A stretch of DNA of 64,000 nucleotides, from positions 1 to 64,000 of the forward strand of contig NZ_WKKH01000013.1 in assembly GCF_009674725.1 (NCBI RefSeq). The letters are read 5' to 3'. This document shows positions 52,505 to 61,778 of the stretch, piece by piece. The number at the start of each line of letters is the position of its first letter. Position 1 is the first letter of the stretch. This DNA comes from Pedobacter petrophilus (GTDB lineage: Bacteria > Bacteroidota > Bacteroidia > Sphingobacteriales > Sphingobacteriaceae). Under the pieces are notes generated by a model. The model saw only the letters and a program-made list of their open reading frames with translations, was not told the origin of the DNA and made no database searches. The position numbers and the translations under genes were made by a program.

Positions 52505-52693
52505 TTAATCACCGGCATGGTCTTCGATATATTTAGCAATCGCCTGTCTGCCGTTTGTGCCTGCGGCCTTTGCATATTCCTTATATTTCTCAGAACTGAT
52601 GCCAGCTTGCTGCGCAGCATAGGAGACTTCATTTGGATCGTTCAGATCTACTTTAGCATCATCACGACCATCTTGTTTTTTCTTATTATCCAT
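52505..52693 (-). CDS. DUF3606 small protein
   Basis: A 62-residue soluble protein fitting DUF3606: a charged N-terminus (MDNKKKQDGRDDAKVDLND), then NEVSYAAQQAGISSEKYKEY and VG/AG-type turn followed by RQAIAKYIE. The family has a helix-turn-helix-like fold and unknown function. It is encoded 87 bases upstream of the DUF2383 gene on the same strand and is likely part of the same stress group. Confidence 0.82.
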   Translation of the reverse strand: MDNKKKQDGRDDAKVDLNDPNEVSYAAQQAGISSEKYKEYAKAAGTNGRQAIAKYIEDHAGD

Positions 52694-52938
52694 AATTGAG
52701 GAACAAAATCTCCTGTATTAAGGTTTAGAAAATATCCATCGCCAAGAAATAATTTACCTCAATCGCCAGATATCTGAATTAACCAGGCACTATTGGTTTT
52801 CAGATTATCTGAACAATTAACAAATTATTGGTGTTTTAAAAGGAAGTATGCGGCTTCTTTGCTAAATGCTTACCAAATAAATAGACTTGGCCAGGTATTG
52901 ATTTGGGGAATTAATTGGCCGGAAGAAAAAACACAGAC

Positions 52939-53838
52939 ATGCTTGAACAAGATCAAAAACCATTAGTAAATCCACTAAATAGATATCCAAAACCACCATT
53001 CGTTAAACAGCCACAGGAAGTGCCTGGGTTAGCATCTAAAATGGATCCGGTTCCGGATCATGGAGAAAAAAGTTATAAAGGATCAGGAAGACTTTTAGGT
53101 CGAAAAGCCTTGATTACCGGCGGAGATTCAGGAATAGGGCGTGCCGCTGCCATTGCTTATGCCAGGGAAGGTGCGGATGTAGTTATTAATTATTTACCGC
53201 AGGAACAATCGGATGCTGATGAGGTGCTTGCGCTTATTGAAGAAGCCGGAAGAAAAGGATTTGGCATTCCCGGCGACATCACTACAGAAGAATTTTGTAA
53301 ATCTTTAGTTGAGCAGGCTGCAGAAAAGTTGGGAGGAATAGATATCCTGGTAAACAACGCAGGGCATCAACAAGCAGTTGATTCACTTCTTGATATCAGT
53401 GCAGAAGATTTTGATACGACAATGAAAACTAATGTTTATGCACCATTCTGGATCACCAAAGCCGCATTGCCTATTCTGCCGGAGGGAGCCGTAATTATTG
53501 CTACCAGTTCCGTTCAGGCTTATGATCCATCAGAAAATCTGTTCGATTATGCACAGACAAAAGCCGCTAACGTAGCCTTTGTTAAATCACTCGCCAAACA
53601 GCTTGGTCCAAAAGGAATTCGCGTAAACGGAGTGGCCCCGGGCCCGGTTTGGACGCCTTTACAAACCAGCGGAGGTCAACCCCAGGATGCGATCGTAAAT
53701 TTTGGCGAGGTTACACCACTTGGCCGTCCGGGGCAACCCGCAGAATTGGCTTCAATTTACGTACAGCTTGCAGATAGCGACGCAAGTTATGCAACTGGTC
53801 AGATTTATGGTGCTGCCGGTGGAAACGGACATCCATAA
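52939..53838 (+). CDS. short-chain dehydrogenase/reductase with N-terminal extension
   Basis: A 299-residue SDR of the YghA/general-stress type. The ATG at 52939 gives MLEQDQKPLVNPLNRYPKPP; a TTG eight codons earlier is possible. A Pro-rich extension of about 50 residues (PPFVKQPQEVPG) precedes the Rossmann core. Motifs are ITGGDSGIGRA (cofactor), LVNNAG, and the catalytic set Ser in TSSVQAY, Tyr and Lys in DYAQTKAAN. The end YATGQIYGAAGGNGHP is typical of the group. The substrate is unknown, probably an aldehyde or ketone formed in stress. A terminator follows. Confidence 0.88.
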   Translation: MLEQDQKPLVNPLNRYPKPPFVKQPQEVPGLASKMDPVPDHGEKSYKGSGRLLGRKALITGGDSGIGRAAAIAYAREGADVVINYLPQEQSDADEVLALIEEAGRKGFGIPGDITTEEFCKSLVEQAAEKLGGIDILVNNAGHQQAVDSLLDISAEDFDTTMKTNVYAPFWITKAALPILPEGAVIIATSSVQAYDPSENLFDYAQTKAANVAFVKSLAKQLGPKGIRVNGVAPGPVWTPLQTSGGQPQDAIVNFGEVTPLGRPGQPAELASIYVQLADSDASYATGQIYGAAGGNGHP

Positions 53839-53858
53839 AATGACATTATAATTTATTA

Positions 53859-53887
53859 AAGCTTCTCTTACCGGAGAGGCTTTTTTT
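53859..53887 (+). terminator. intrinsic terminator of the SDR gene
   Basis: Stem AAGCTTCTC/GAGAGGCTT (53859-53867/53874-53882, one G-T pair), loop TTACCG, T run 53881-53887. Confidence 0.85.
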
Positions 53888-53994
53888 GTGTTTAATTTCG
53901 GGTTATATTTAATGATGATCAAAAATGTAAAACCATCAATCGAAATATTTGTCTAAATAAAGACATTCAATCACCACTAATTGCTAAGATATAT

Positions 53995-55089
53995 ATGAGG
54001 ATAGGTATTATCGCCCACCTGAAGCATCCTATTTCTGCTCCTTTTGCAGGAGGCCTTGAGGTTTTTACCCATGAAATTACCCGAAGACTGGTTGCCCGGG
54101 GCCATGATGTAATATTGTTTGCCAGTTCAAGCTCCGACGAAAATCTCCCTGTTGATCCGATTTTATCGGATGAAGGCTACGACAATAAAACCGGAATGCG
54201 CATTAAACTTCGCGATTTACCATCAGAATATATTGCCGAACATCATGCTTATTTTGGCCTGATGTCGAAAATTGATGACTATAATTTAGATATTATTTTC
54301 AACAACAGCTTACACTACATTCCAATTACCATGGCGAATACGTTGAGCACACCAATGCTCACGGTTTTGCATACGCCACCATTTTACGAGTTGAAACTTG
54401 CTATCAAAGCAGAGCGAAAAAATCCGGTAATTCGATACGTTACAGTGTCGAAACAGAGCGCGGTTAACTGGGATAAGATTGTTTCTGGCTGCGAGGTGAT
54501 TGAAAATGGAATCGACCTTAATCAGTGGAAGTCTGAAACAAAAACCAGTGAGCAACCTTACGCTGTTTGGTTCGGACGGATTCACCCGGACAAAGGTCTG
54601 CATTTAGCCATTCAGGCCGCAGAAATTGCCGGCATTTCACTTAAAGTAGCGGGTGGAATTGCTGATCAGCGGTATTTTAAAGATAAGGTTGCTGAGCTAA
54701 TCGACGAGAACGTAGAACTTTTAGGTCTTCAGGATCAGAAGTCATTAAATGCGTTGATTTGTGGTGCCAGTGTTTGTATCGTAAGTCCATGCTGGCAGGA
54801 GCCCTTCGGTTTAGTGGTTGCAGAAGCCTTAAGTTGTGGTACGCCGGTTGCCGGTTTTAAAATGGGCGCATTGCCTGAAATAGTAGCGGAAGGAAGTGGA
54901 ATCCTGGTGGATTTTCCTAATATACATGATTTGGCAGGAGCTATAAAAGGTTGCTTAAAACTAGATCGAAAAGCCGTTAGTGATTATGCAAGAGGAAGAT
55001 TCAGTATAGAAAAAATGATGGATAAATATGAAGAAATGCTTACCGAGGTTGCACAAAGCAAAATTAAACAGGATTTCTTAGCAATATGA
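53995..55089 (+). CDS. glycosyltransferase family 4
   Basis: A 364-residue GT-B retaining glycosyltransferase. The N-terminal lobe opens MRIGIIAHLKHPISAPFAGGLEVFTHE, with the acceptor-binding Gly-rich loop. The C-terminal lobe has WFGRIHPDKGLHLAIQAA and the donor-binding E-x7-E motif in CWQEPFGLVVAEALSCGTPVAG. No membrane segment is seen, so it acts in the cytoplasm, perhaps at the membrane face. Donor and acceptor are unknown. It heads a four-gene plus-strand set with overlapping or near-overlapping junctions. Confidence 0.88.
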   Translation: MRIGIIAHLKHPISAPFAGGLEVFTHEITRRLVARGHDVILFASSSSDENLPVDPILSDEGYDNKTGMRIKLRDLPSEYIAEHHAYFGLMSKIDDYNLDIIFNNSLHYIPITMANTLSTPMLTVLHTPPFYELKLAIKAERKNPVIRYVTVSKQSAVNWDKIVSGCEVIENGIDLNQWKSETKTSEQPYAVWFGRIHPDKGLHLAIQAAEIAGISLKVAGGIADQRYFKDKVAELIDENVELLGLQDQKSLNALICGASVCIVSPCWQEPFGLVVAEALSCGTPVAGFKMGALPEIVAEGSGILVDFPNIHDLAGAIKGCLKLDRKAVSDYARGRFSIEKMMDKYEEMLTEVAQSKIKQDFLAI

Positions 55090-56231
55090 GACAGGAGATT
55101 ACCGATGAGTTAAGAGAAACTGATCAAACTTCAATTGACCTTGTTTTAAAAAAAATTGCAGAACGGGCGGCCATTACTGAACATCATCCGGACGGGCCAG
55201 TTGAAGAATTTAAGTGGCTCCGGGAATGTGGTGCTTTGTCCATTGTATTGCCAGGCCGCTCTCTAGACTTTAATCTCCCGAAAACACCTGAATTGTTGCG
55301 TTTATTAAAGGCAGTTGGAAAGGCAAATCTATCTGTAGGAAGAATTTTTGAAGGCCATGTTAATACGCTCTATCTCATTCATCTATATGCTGAAGAAGAA
55401 CAGCGGCAAAAATGGTATAAAGAGGTAGAAGAAAGAGGCTATTTATTTGGCGTTTGGAATACCCAGGCCGCTGATGGCATTTCATTTCTTGCAGATGGTT
55501 CCGATTTCATCATTAAAGGAAGTAAAACTTTTTGCTCTGGCGCAGCGATCGTGAACCGTGCGTTAATTTCCGGTGATATTGATCGAAATGGCGAAAAAGG
55601 CTGGCAACTTTTGATCATTAATATGGAAGATCTTCCTCAGGGAAGGATTGACCGGAAAAGCTGGAAACCGCTTGGAATGAAAGCTTCTGGGAGTTACAAA
55701 GTTGATTTTAGTGGTTATCGAATCACTGAAAAAGATTTACTGGCCCGGCCAGGAACTTACCTGACGCAACCATATTTTAATGCCGGAGCAATTCGTTTCG
55801 CCGCTGTACACCTCGGTGGTGCGGAAGCCATTGCAGAACATACGCTTTCTTACCTCAAAGAGTTGAGAAGGACAGAAGATCCTTTTCAACAAATGCGCAT
55901 ATACAATATCATGAGCGAACTCACTACCGGTCAGCTTTGGCTTAATCGTACAGGAAAATACTACGATAAATGGGTCGCTGCAGAGTCACAAGATCAGGCA
56001 CTAATCGCCTTTTCAAACATGACCAGAACGGTAATTGAAGAGATTTGTCTAAAAATAATGGATGAGAGCAACCGTTGCGTTGGCGCACGCGGATTGATGG
56101 AACCTTTTGCTCTTGAACGCCTTCACCGCGATCTAACCTTTTATTTACGTCAGCCAGCCCCCGATGCAACACGGTTAAAGGCTGCCGAATTTTTTATTCA
56201 AAACGATTTTACTTTTGACGATGATATTTGA
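55086..56231 (+). CDS. acyl-CoA dehydrogenase-like flavoprotein
   Basis: A 381-residue protein related to acyl-CoA dehydrogenases, starting four bases inside the end of the GT4 gene (ATGA). The middle beta domain is seen as FGVWNTQAADGISFLADGS, FIIKGSKTFCSGA and WKPLGMKASGSYKVDF, and the C-terminal helical domain as IRFAAVHLGGAEAIAEH with CVGARGLMEPFALERLHRDL. Homologues next to PIG-L/methyltransferase genes are recurrent in other bacteria and may oxidise an acyl or amino group of a conjugated intermediate rather than act in beta-oxidation. That is inference. Confidence 0.82.
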   Translation: MRQEITDELRETDQTSIDLVLKKIAERAAITEHHPDGPVEEFKWLRECGALSIVLPGRSLDFNLPKTPELLRLLKAVGKANLSVGRIFEGHVNTLYLIHLYAEEEQRQKWYKEVEERGYLFGVWNTQAADGISFLADGSDFIIKGSKTFCSGAAIVNRALISGDIDRNGEKGWQLLIINMEDLPQGRIDRKSWKPLGMKASGSYKVDFSGYRITEKDLLARPGTYLTQPYFNAGAIRFAAVHLGGAEAIAEHTLSYLKELRRTEDPFQQMRIYNIMSELTTGQLWLNRTGKYYDKWVAAESQDQALIAFSNMTRTVIEEICLKIMDESNRCVGARGLMEPFALERLHRDLTFYLRQPAPDATRLKAAEFFIQNDFTFDDDI

Positions 56232-57546
56232 CAAGGCTGCCTTTCGCGCTTCAGCGACAACTATTGATGAAGGCTTCATGGATAGCATAAAGCGATGCCT
56301 GGTTTTAGCCCCACATCCAGACGACGAGTCTTTAGGATGTGGAGGATTAATCAGTACATTGGTTGAAAAGGATTGTGCCATACAGGTAATTCTCACGACT
56401 GATGGCAGCCAGTCACATCCGCGTTCTGTTGCATATCCGCCAAAACAAATTGCAGATTTGCGTAAGACTGAACTGGTTGTGGCTTTGGAACACCTGGGCT
56501 TAGGCGCAGATAATCTTTTTTGTTATGAAAGTAAGGATTCAGCTATGCCTGCCTTGGGCGAAGATGGATTTAATGAACTTTCTCAAAAGCTAGCCAATGA
56601 TCTTTCTTCGTTTCTTCCACAACTAATTCTGGTACCGTATGAACTTGATCCCCATCGCGACCACCGTGCTACCTTTCAATTGCTTTTTGCAGCTTTGAAA
56701 AAAGTACCAGATTACAAACCAAAAATTTGGGAATATCCCATTTGGTTGTACGAAAAGGCCGTTGAAAATGATTGGCCCCAATTAGAAAGTGGCGAACTCA
56801 AATGTTTGGATATTACCAGGCACTTAGGCCAAAAACGTGCTGCGATTGATGCACACCAGACGCAAACCACACCGTTAATTCATGATGATCCTAATGGATT
56901 TATCCTTACTGAAAAGATGATCAGCAACTTTTTGGTGGATAAGGAATATTTTATCGAACGTAAAAAGTCAAATCCAACAAATACACTTTCTCAGGATTAT
57001 TTTGAAAAGCTATATAACGAAAATTCAGATCCATGGTCGTTCGAAACAAGTGAATATGAAAGCGCAAAATATGCAGCTACTTTAGCGGCTATCCCGGAAA
57101 GAAGATATGCTCAGGCGCTTGAAATTGGTTGCTCTATTGGAGTACTCACCAAGATGTTAAGTAAGAAATGCGATCATTTAATTTCGATGGACATCAGCGA
57201 AACCGCACTGCAGAAAGCCCGCGATAGGATGGAAGGAGATCCTGGCGTAAGTTTTATTAATGGAGGAATCCCAACGGATTATCCCCCGCAAAATTTTAAT
57301 CTGATAGTGATGAGTGAAGTAGGCTATTATCTTTCTAAAGATGATCTTTTAAGGACAAGGGAGCTTATTTTTGATACCCTGGAAGTTGATGGTATTTTAG
57401 CATTGGTACATTGGACGCATTTCGTGGCCGACTATCCTTTGACTGGCGATGAGGTACATAATTGTTTTGCAAACCTTGGTCTTTCACATATTAAAGGGTC
57501 GCGGACAGCTGATTATCGCCTGGATGTTTATCAAAAACAAAGGTGA
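56221..57546 (+). CDS. bifunctional PIG-L deacetylase / SAM methyltransferase
   Basis: A 441-residue two-domain protein; the ATG at 56221 overlaps the dehydrogenase end by 11 bases. The N-terminal PIG-L/LmbE domain has the zinc motif APHPDDESLGCGG (residues 30-42) and the second metal His in YELDPHRDHRATFQ. It is expected to remove acetyl from an N-acetyl-sugar. From about residue 265 a class I methyltransferase follows (NSDPWSFETSEYESAKY, then ALEIGCSIGVLTKML as motif I near 297 and SMDISETALQKAR), of the NodS-like group. Deacetylation followed by N-methylation of the same amino sugar would be a simple joint role, by analogy with Nod factor synthesis. Confidence 0.88.
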   Translation: MIFDKAAFRASATTIDEGFMDSIKRCLVLAPHPDDESLGCGGLISTLVEKDCAIQVILTTDGSQSHPRSVAYPPKQIADLRKTELVVALEHLGLGADNLFCYESKDSAMPALGEDGFNELSQKLANDLSSFLPQLILVPYELDPHRDHRATFQLLFAALKKVPDYKPKIWEYPIWLYEKAVENDWPQLESGELKCLDITRHLGQKRAAIDAHQTQTTPLIHDDPNGFILTEKMISNFLVDKEYFIERKKSNPTNTLSQDYFEKLYNENSDPWSFETSEYESAKYAATLAAIPERRYAQALEIGCSIGVLTKMLSKKCDHLISMDISETALQKARDRMEGDPGVSFINGGIPTDYPPQNFNLIVMSEVGYYLSKDDLLRTRELIFDTLEVDGILALVHWTHFVADYPLTGDEVHNCFANLGLSHIKGSRTADYRLDVYQKQR

Positions 57547-57550
57547 TGCT

Positions 57551-58600
57551 ATGAAATTTAACATTGCTTTTTACGTCCATCATCATGGTTCGGGGCACAT
57601 CACCCGGATAGCACAAATTGTAGAAAAGCTAACCGGTTTTGATATTACGCTTTTGGGTAGTAATCTGAAACCTTTTGCGCATTTGCTTGCAGATGATGTT
57701 CATTTAATCCACCTTCCAATAGACACCAGAAGTGATCAGGATTTATATTTCCATAATGGTAATGATGTCGAAGCCTTACACTATGCACCTTTAAACGTAT
57801 CTGGAATTAGTGATCGCATTGCCATGATGACAGATTTCTTCCAGAAAAATCAACCCTTATTAATGGTTGTAGATGTATCAGTGGAAGTTACTTTACTGGC
57901 CAGATTAGCAGGCGTACCAACAATTGTAATGAGGCAGCACGGGCATAGGGAAGATCTACCGCATTTAATGGCCTATCAAAGCGCAGAGATGTTATTAGCG
58001 CCGTTTTCAAAATCCATTTCACCAATGTCTGCCCAGTGGATTATTGATAAAACCCATTACACAGGTGGTTTTTCAAGGTTCACCCAGGAGAACAACAGTA
58101 AAGAAAAGCGCGCTCATGTAGCGGTCATTGTAGGAAGTGGAGGAACATCAATTAACGCAGTCTTTCTCAAGCATTTATCGGAATCTTGTCGAGGTTTTCA
58201 ATTTTATGTAATCGGACAAATAGATGGCGAGCGCAGTTTACTTACAAATGTAGAATTTTACGGTCATATTGATGATCCAAAAACGGTATTGGATTTATGT
58301 ACAATGGTCGTTGGCAATACCGGTCACAATACCGTGATGGAAATGGCGAGTCTGGATAAACGTTTCGTCGGCATCCCTGAATCCCGCCCTTTTGACGAAC
58401 AATTGGATAAGGCGAACGCTATATCTTCTGTTCCCGGTGTGAAAATCGTTTTACCGCAATCGCTTTTTGATACGGATTGGAATACCTTATTGAATGATTT
58501 GGAAACAAAGGTGCCAAACTGGGAAGGGATTATTTCAGAAAATGCGCTAAATGATGCTGCAGCCGCAATTGTTGCAGTGGGCAAAAGAATATTTCAATAA
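57551..58600 (+). CDS. GT28/MurG-like glycosyltransferase
   Basis: A 349-residue GT-B glycosyltransferase. The start is the ATG at 57551, four bases after the previous stop; an upstream in-frame ATG lies inside that gene. The N-terminal loop HHHGSGHITR is the MurG/GT28-type acceptor motif. The C-terminal donor site is GNTGHNTVMEMASLDKRFVG, followed by ESRPFDEQLDKA. Acceptor and sugar donor are unknown. Its stop codon directly abuts the stop codon of the convergent GT2 gene (58600/58601), leaving no intergenic DNA. Confidence 0.85.
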   Translation: MKFNIAFYVHHHGSGHITRIAQIVEKLTGFDITLLGSNLKPFAHLLADDVHLIHLPIDTRSDQDLYFHNGNDVEALHYAPLNVSGISDRIAMMTDFFQKNQPLLMVVDVSVEVTLLARLAGVPTIVMRQHGHREDLPHLMAYQSAEMLLAPFSKSISPMSAQWIIDKTHYTGGFSRFTQENNSKEKRAHVAVIVGSGGTSINAVFLKHLSESCRGFQFYVIGQIDGERSLLTNVEFYGHIDDPKTVLDLCTMVVGNTGHNTVMEMASLDKRFVGIPESRPFDEQLDKANAISSVPGVKIVLPQSLFDTDWNTLLNDLETKVPNWEGIISENALNDAAAAIVAVGKRIFQ

Positions 58601-59413
58601 TTACTTCTTTAAAGTAGCCATTATTTCCTCTTCTGTAGGCATCCTAATTAACCTAAGATCCTGTCCATCCCATTTGATTAAACCCATTTGTTGAAAAGCC
58701 TTCAACCAGCCTTCCATCGGCCAGCTATTCCACTTCTGGAAAAATCGATTTGCATTGCCGATGATATCCTCCAGGTGATTAAGCGGTGGCGAAAAACTGT
58801 CATGGTATTGGTGATAAGCTTTTGCCGGCACGCATTGGAGCGGAACCTGTTGCTGCTCAGCCGAAAAAGAAAAGTCTGTATCCTCTGCTCCATAACCTTT
58901 ATATCCCTCATCAAAACCTCCGATTTTTTGGTAAGTTGTTTTTGAACAAGCAAAATTTAGCGACCAAAAAAGCGAATAAGAAATGGTTTCCAAACCTGCC
59001 CGGATAGGGTCGGGTGTACTCAAACCTTCCATTCTTGATAAAAAATCGTCCGCGTTTGTCGCACCACTTTTCAGGTAGCTGACCTGTCCGCTTAGCAAGG
59101 CATGAGCAGAAATTTGGTTTTTATAGTCAGCAATTAGCGTAGCTGATGGAATGCAGTCAACATCCAAAAAGATTAAGAAATCTCCATTTGCGTTCCTGGC
59201 TGCTAAATTTCTGGCAGCAGCAAGCGGTAAATGTGCAGGCTGCATTAAACTGTAGCAATGAACAGGAAAAGGGAGTAACGGCATTTCGCTGGTCGGTTCG
59301 TTCATAAAAACAATGACCAGCTCATCTGGTAAAACGGTGCTTTCTGCAAGGCCTTTAATCAAATTACTTAAGGCAGTTTTCCGTCCGGCAACAATCGTTA
59401 AAACTGAGATCAT
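58601..59413 (-). CDS. glycosyltransferase family 2 (galactosyltransferase-like)
   Basis: A 270-residue GT-A enzyme. The N-terminus ISVLTIVAGRKTALSNLIKGL is the nucleotide-binding strand. The metal site is FLDVDCIPS (D-x-D type), and GFDEGYKGYGAEDTDFSF is the E-D motif of the galactosyltransferase/chondroitin-synthase-like group. It is encoded 13 bases downstream of another GT2 gene on the same strand and converges without spacer on the plus-strand glycosyltransferase set. All probably contribute to one product. Confidence 0.88.
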   Translation of the reverse strand: MISVLTIVAGRKTALSNLIKGLAESTVLPDELVIVFMNEPTSEMPLLPFPVHCYSLMQPAHLPLAAARNLAARNANGDFLIFLDVDCIPSATLIADYKNQISAHALLSGQVSYLKSGATNADDFLSRMEGLSTPDPIRAGLETISYSLFWSLNFACSKTTYQKIGGFDEGYKGYGAEDTDFSFSAEQQQVPLQCVPAKAYHQYHDSFSPPLNHLEDIIGNANRFFQKWNSWPMEGWLKAFQQMGLIKWDGQDLRLIRMPTEEEIMATLKK

Positions 59414-59426
59414 ATTTATTATCAGT

Positions 59427-60632
59427 TTAAATAGCGATACTTTGCATTCCTGCAGGCTTATTTGCCGTTATTGTTGATGGAACTGGCTTTGCAAAAGATT
59501 TAGAGAAATATTGTCGCACAGAGCTGATCACTTTAGAAACAGGCTCCATGATAATTTTCGCATGGCTGGTAGATAAAAGATGATCCTCAATCTGCTCCCA
59601 GAAACTTTCGAAATACTGATTATCGTGTAATGCTGTTGTTAAGGTTTGAAAGTCGATAGCAAGTGCCTTTGCCATTGATTTTAATTCTGCTTGTAACACA
59701 GGGCATGATGTGCTGCTCGCCCAGAGCTTTCGAAGTGAATTTTTCACATTCAACTTAAAAATTAAAGTATCTAAAGATTCTACCAGCTGCTGTTCACCTT
59801 TGGTACTCATATCCTGCCACTGCTTTAGCTGAACTGAAAAACCAAATTCCACTCTACCATTCAACCTGGAAGAGGTATAGATTTTCACATTTGGCGAATG
59901 TCTGATTTTTGCATCAATGCGTTTCAGGCGTTTTCTAAACTCCTCATCTTCAAGATAAGGAATGGCCGGTAATCGGCCGGAACGATCATAGATTTCGCAA
60001 GTTACTGCCAAACTTGGGCCGTAACATTGAAAATGCCGCGGCCAGGGATTGGCCGCACACGGATCTAACAAAGATTCCAGGCGACTGGTAAACAAACGAT
60101 AAGTAACATCCCTTAAATGATGAAGCTTAGACTGTAAAGGTGTATCGCGAGGTAAAATTCTACCACCAACTACATCTACACCATTATCCATCTCTGCCAA
60201 AATATGATAAATCCAGGTTGGATCTGCCTGGCTATCTCCATCTGTGGAAACGATTATTCCCCGATCTCCGGCTACCTGCATCAGGCGTTGATAGGCGTTA
60301 TCCATTAATAACCTTCTTGCCGTACCAATATGTGCAGTTTCACCCTCCAAAGTAATCGGCACAACATGTAAAGAAAATTCAGGATAAGCGATTTGGTAAG
60401 CTTCGCAAATTTCGAAAGTTTGATCTGTACAGTTGTTCGCCAATACTAAAACTTCAAAAATGTTATGATCAATTTTATTCCCGGATGGGTTACATTGATT
60501 TCTTATTGCATCAAGCGTATCCTGAATACAATCGGCTTCATTTTTTACAGGAATAACAATTGATAAGCGTAATAAAGGATTTATTGGAGTAGTAAAGAGA
60601 ATTTTATTTTTATCAAATAAAGGTACAATCAT
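59427..60632 (-). CDS. glycosyltransferase family 2
   Basis: A 401-residue GT-A enzyme. Motifs are LSIVIPVKNEADCIQDTLDAI (nucleotide-binding strand), VLANNCTDQT, and VSTDGDSQADPTWI (D-x-D). A region of about 180 residues follows the catalytic domain (YLEDEEFRKRLKRIDAKIRH, then a helical tail) and is not typical of small GT2 enzymes. It is the first gene of the minus-strand pair. Membrane helices are not evident, so the product is soluble or peripheral. Confidence 0.86.
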   Translation of the reverse strand: MIVPLFDKNKILFTTPINPLLRLSIVIPVKNEADCIQDTLDAIRNQCNPSGNKIDHNIFEVLVLANNCTDQTFEICEAYQIAYPEFSLHVVPITLEGETAHIGTARRLLMDNAYQRLMQVAGDRGIIVSTDGDSQADPTWIYHILAEMDNGVDVVGGRILPRDTPLQSKLHHLRDVTYRLFTSRLESLLDPCAANPWPRHFQCYGPSLAVTCEIYDRSGRLPAIPYLEDEEFRKRLKRIDAKIRHSPNVKIYTSSRLNGRVEFGFSVQLKQWQDMSTKGEQQLVESLDTLIFKLNVKNSLRKLWASSTSCPVLQAELKSMAKALAIDFQTLTTALHDNQYFESFWEQIEDHLLSTSHAKIIMEPVSKVISSVRQYFSKSFAKPVPSTITANKPAGMQSIAI

Positions 60633-60804
60633 AGTGTTTGATTACATGTTTAATACACAACACCGTTATGCTAACAATGTTTTACAATTGTAATGGCATC
60701 AGCAGTTGCTGTATAAACAGTTCTAATCTAGCTCATTATGAATGTGAACGTAAATAATATGTTTTTTCTTAAGAGAAGAGCGTGATTTATAGTATATTTC
60801 TAAA

Positions 60805-61071
60805 TCAACGGCTTTCAATTTCCGCAATAATCTGATTAATGACCGGCGAATGCAGGGCAATTCGATGACTTTCGGGATCTAGATCACTTTCAAATAATGG
60901 AACCTTTTCAATTAATTCATCTAAAGGAAGCAATTGCCAGTCCTCGCCTGGAGGCCTTAAAGCTGCAATAATATGGCCTTGATGGATAATTTCGTAGTAT
61001 CCGTCAATCTCACTAATCGTCAGTTCAGTATTCTCGCCGTCGAGTTTTACAGTAAGGTTGAAAGGTTGCAT
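60805..61071 (-). CDS. small hypothetical protein, 88 aa
   Basis: It has no named family. It starts MQPFNLTVKLDGENTELTIS, followed by YYEIIHQGHIIAALRPPGED, WQLLPLDELIEK and a final helix NQIIAEIESR. The pattern parallels the 86-residue protein at 51546-51806. It lies 21 bases downstream of the response regulator on the same strand, so it may be co-transcribed and functionally linked. Confidence 0.65.
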   Translation of the reverse strand: MQPFNLTVKLDGENTELTISEIDGYYEIIHQGHIIAALRPPGEDWQLLPLDELIEKVPLFESDLDPESHRIALHSPVINQIIAEIESR

Positions 61072-61092
61072 GGTATGATAACAGGATTAAAT

Positions 61093-61482
61093 TCATAAAG
61101 GTTTCAGCGAAGCGGAAATATCATCAACTTGCAACATATTATTTACCTTTTTTAAAAGTTCAAAAATATCAAAAGGTTTAGTTACAATGCCGTCGTGCTG
61201 GCAGGGAACATCAGGAATTTGATGAAGCAATGCTGCAGTCATTAAAATTATTTTTATCTGTCCAGTTTTTTCGTTTGCCTTAATCAGGTTACAAAGCGCT
61301 CTTCCGTCGGTACTTTCAAGCAAAATATCCATCAAAATTAAATCAGGCTGAAAATCACGAAGCATTTCCTCCAGTCCTTTTGAGCCAGTGAGAGATCTTG
61401 TAGAAAAGCCTTCCTCGTTAAATACAGCGGAAATCATTTCAGCATTAGATAAATTGTCTTCTATGATTAGGATTTTTTTCAC
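61093..61482 (-). CDS. single-domain response regulator (CheY-like)
   Basis: A 129-residue receiver domain without an output domain. Acidic residues EDN at 8-10, phospho-acceptor Asp52 (LILMDILLESTDG), Thr in ILMTAAL and Lys102 in IVTKPFD are all present. It is a candidate partner for the orphan histidine kinases at 15.7-18.7 kb or others elsewhere. Upstream, 61483-61778 is non-coding; no clear promoter was assigned there. Confidence 0.88.
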   Translation of the reverse strand: MKKILIIEDNLSNAEMISAVFNEEGFSTRSLTGSKGLEEMLRDFQPDLILMDILLESTDGRALCNLIKANEKTGQIKIILMTAALLHQIPDVPCQHDGIVTKPFDIFELLKKVNNMLQVDDISASLKPL

Positions 61483-61778
61483 AGTTTAGCTAATATATGG
61501 AATTTATAATCAGTAAATTAACCTAATATCTTTAAACTATATTTTTTCTTTCTTTCGGGTATTTACCGATAACGATTGAAACCATAGACGGGTACATCAG
61601 CGTAACACTACGTGATCCGGGAACCTAACCAGATCTGATATAAAAGTATTACTGAAGTTATAAAACGGCCTAAATGGCCCAAATTGACTTATTTTAACTT
61701 AAAAAATTAATTTCTCTGTGTGTCAACGAATTAGCGCCGTGCACTTGCAGAAGTAAATAATGCGTATAAATTTGCAAA

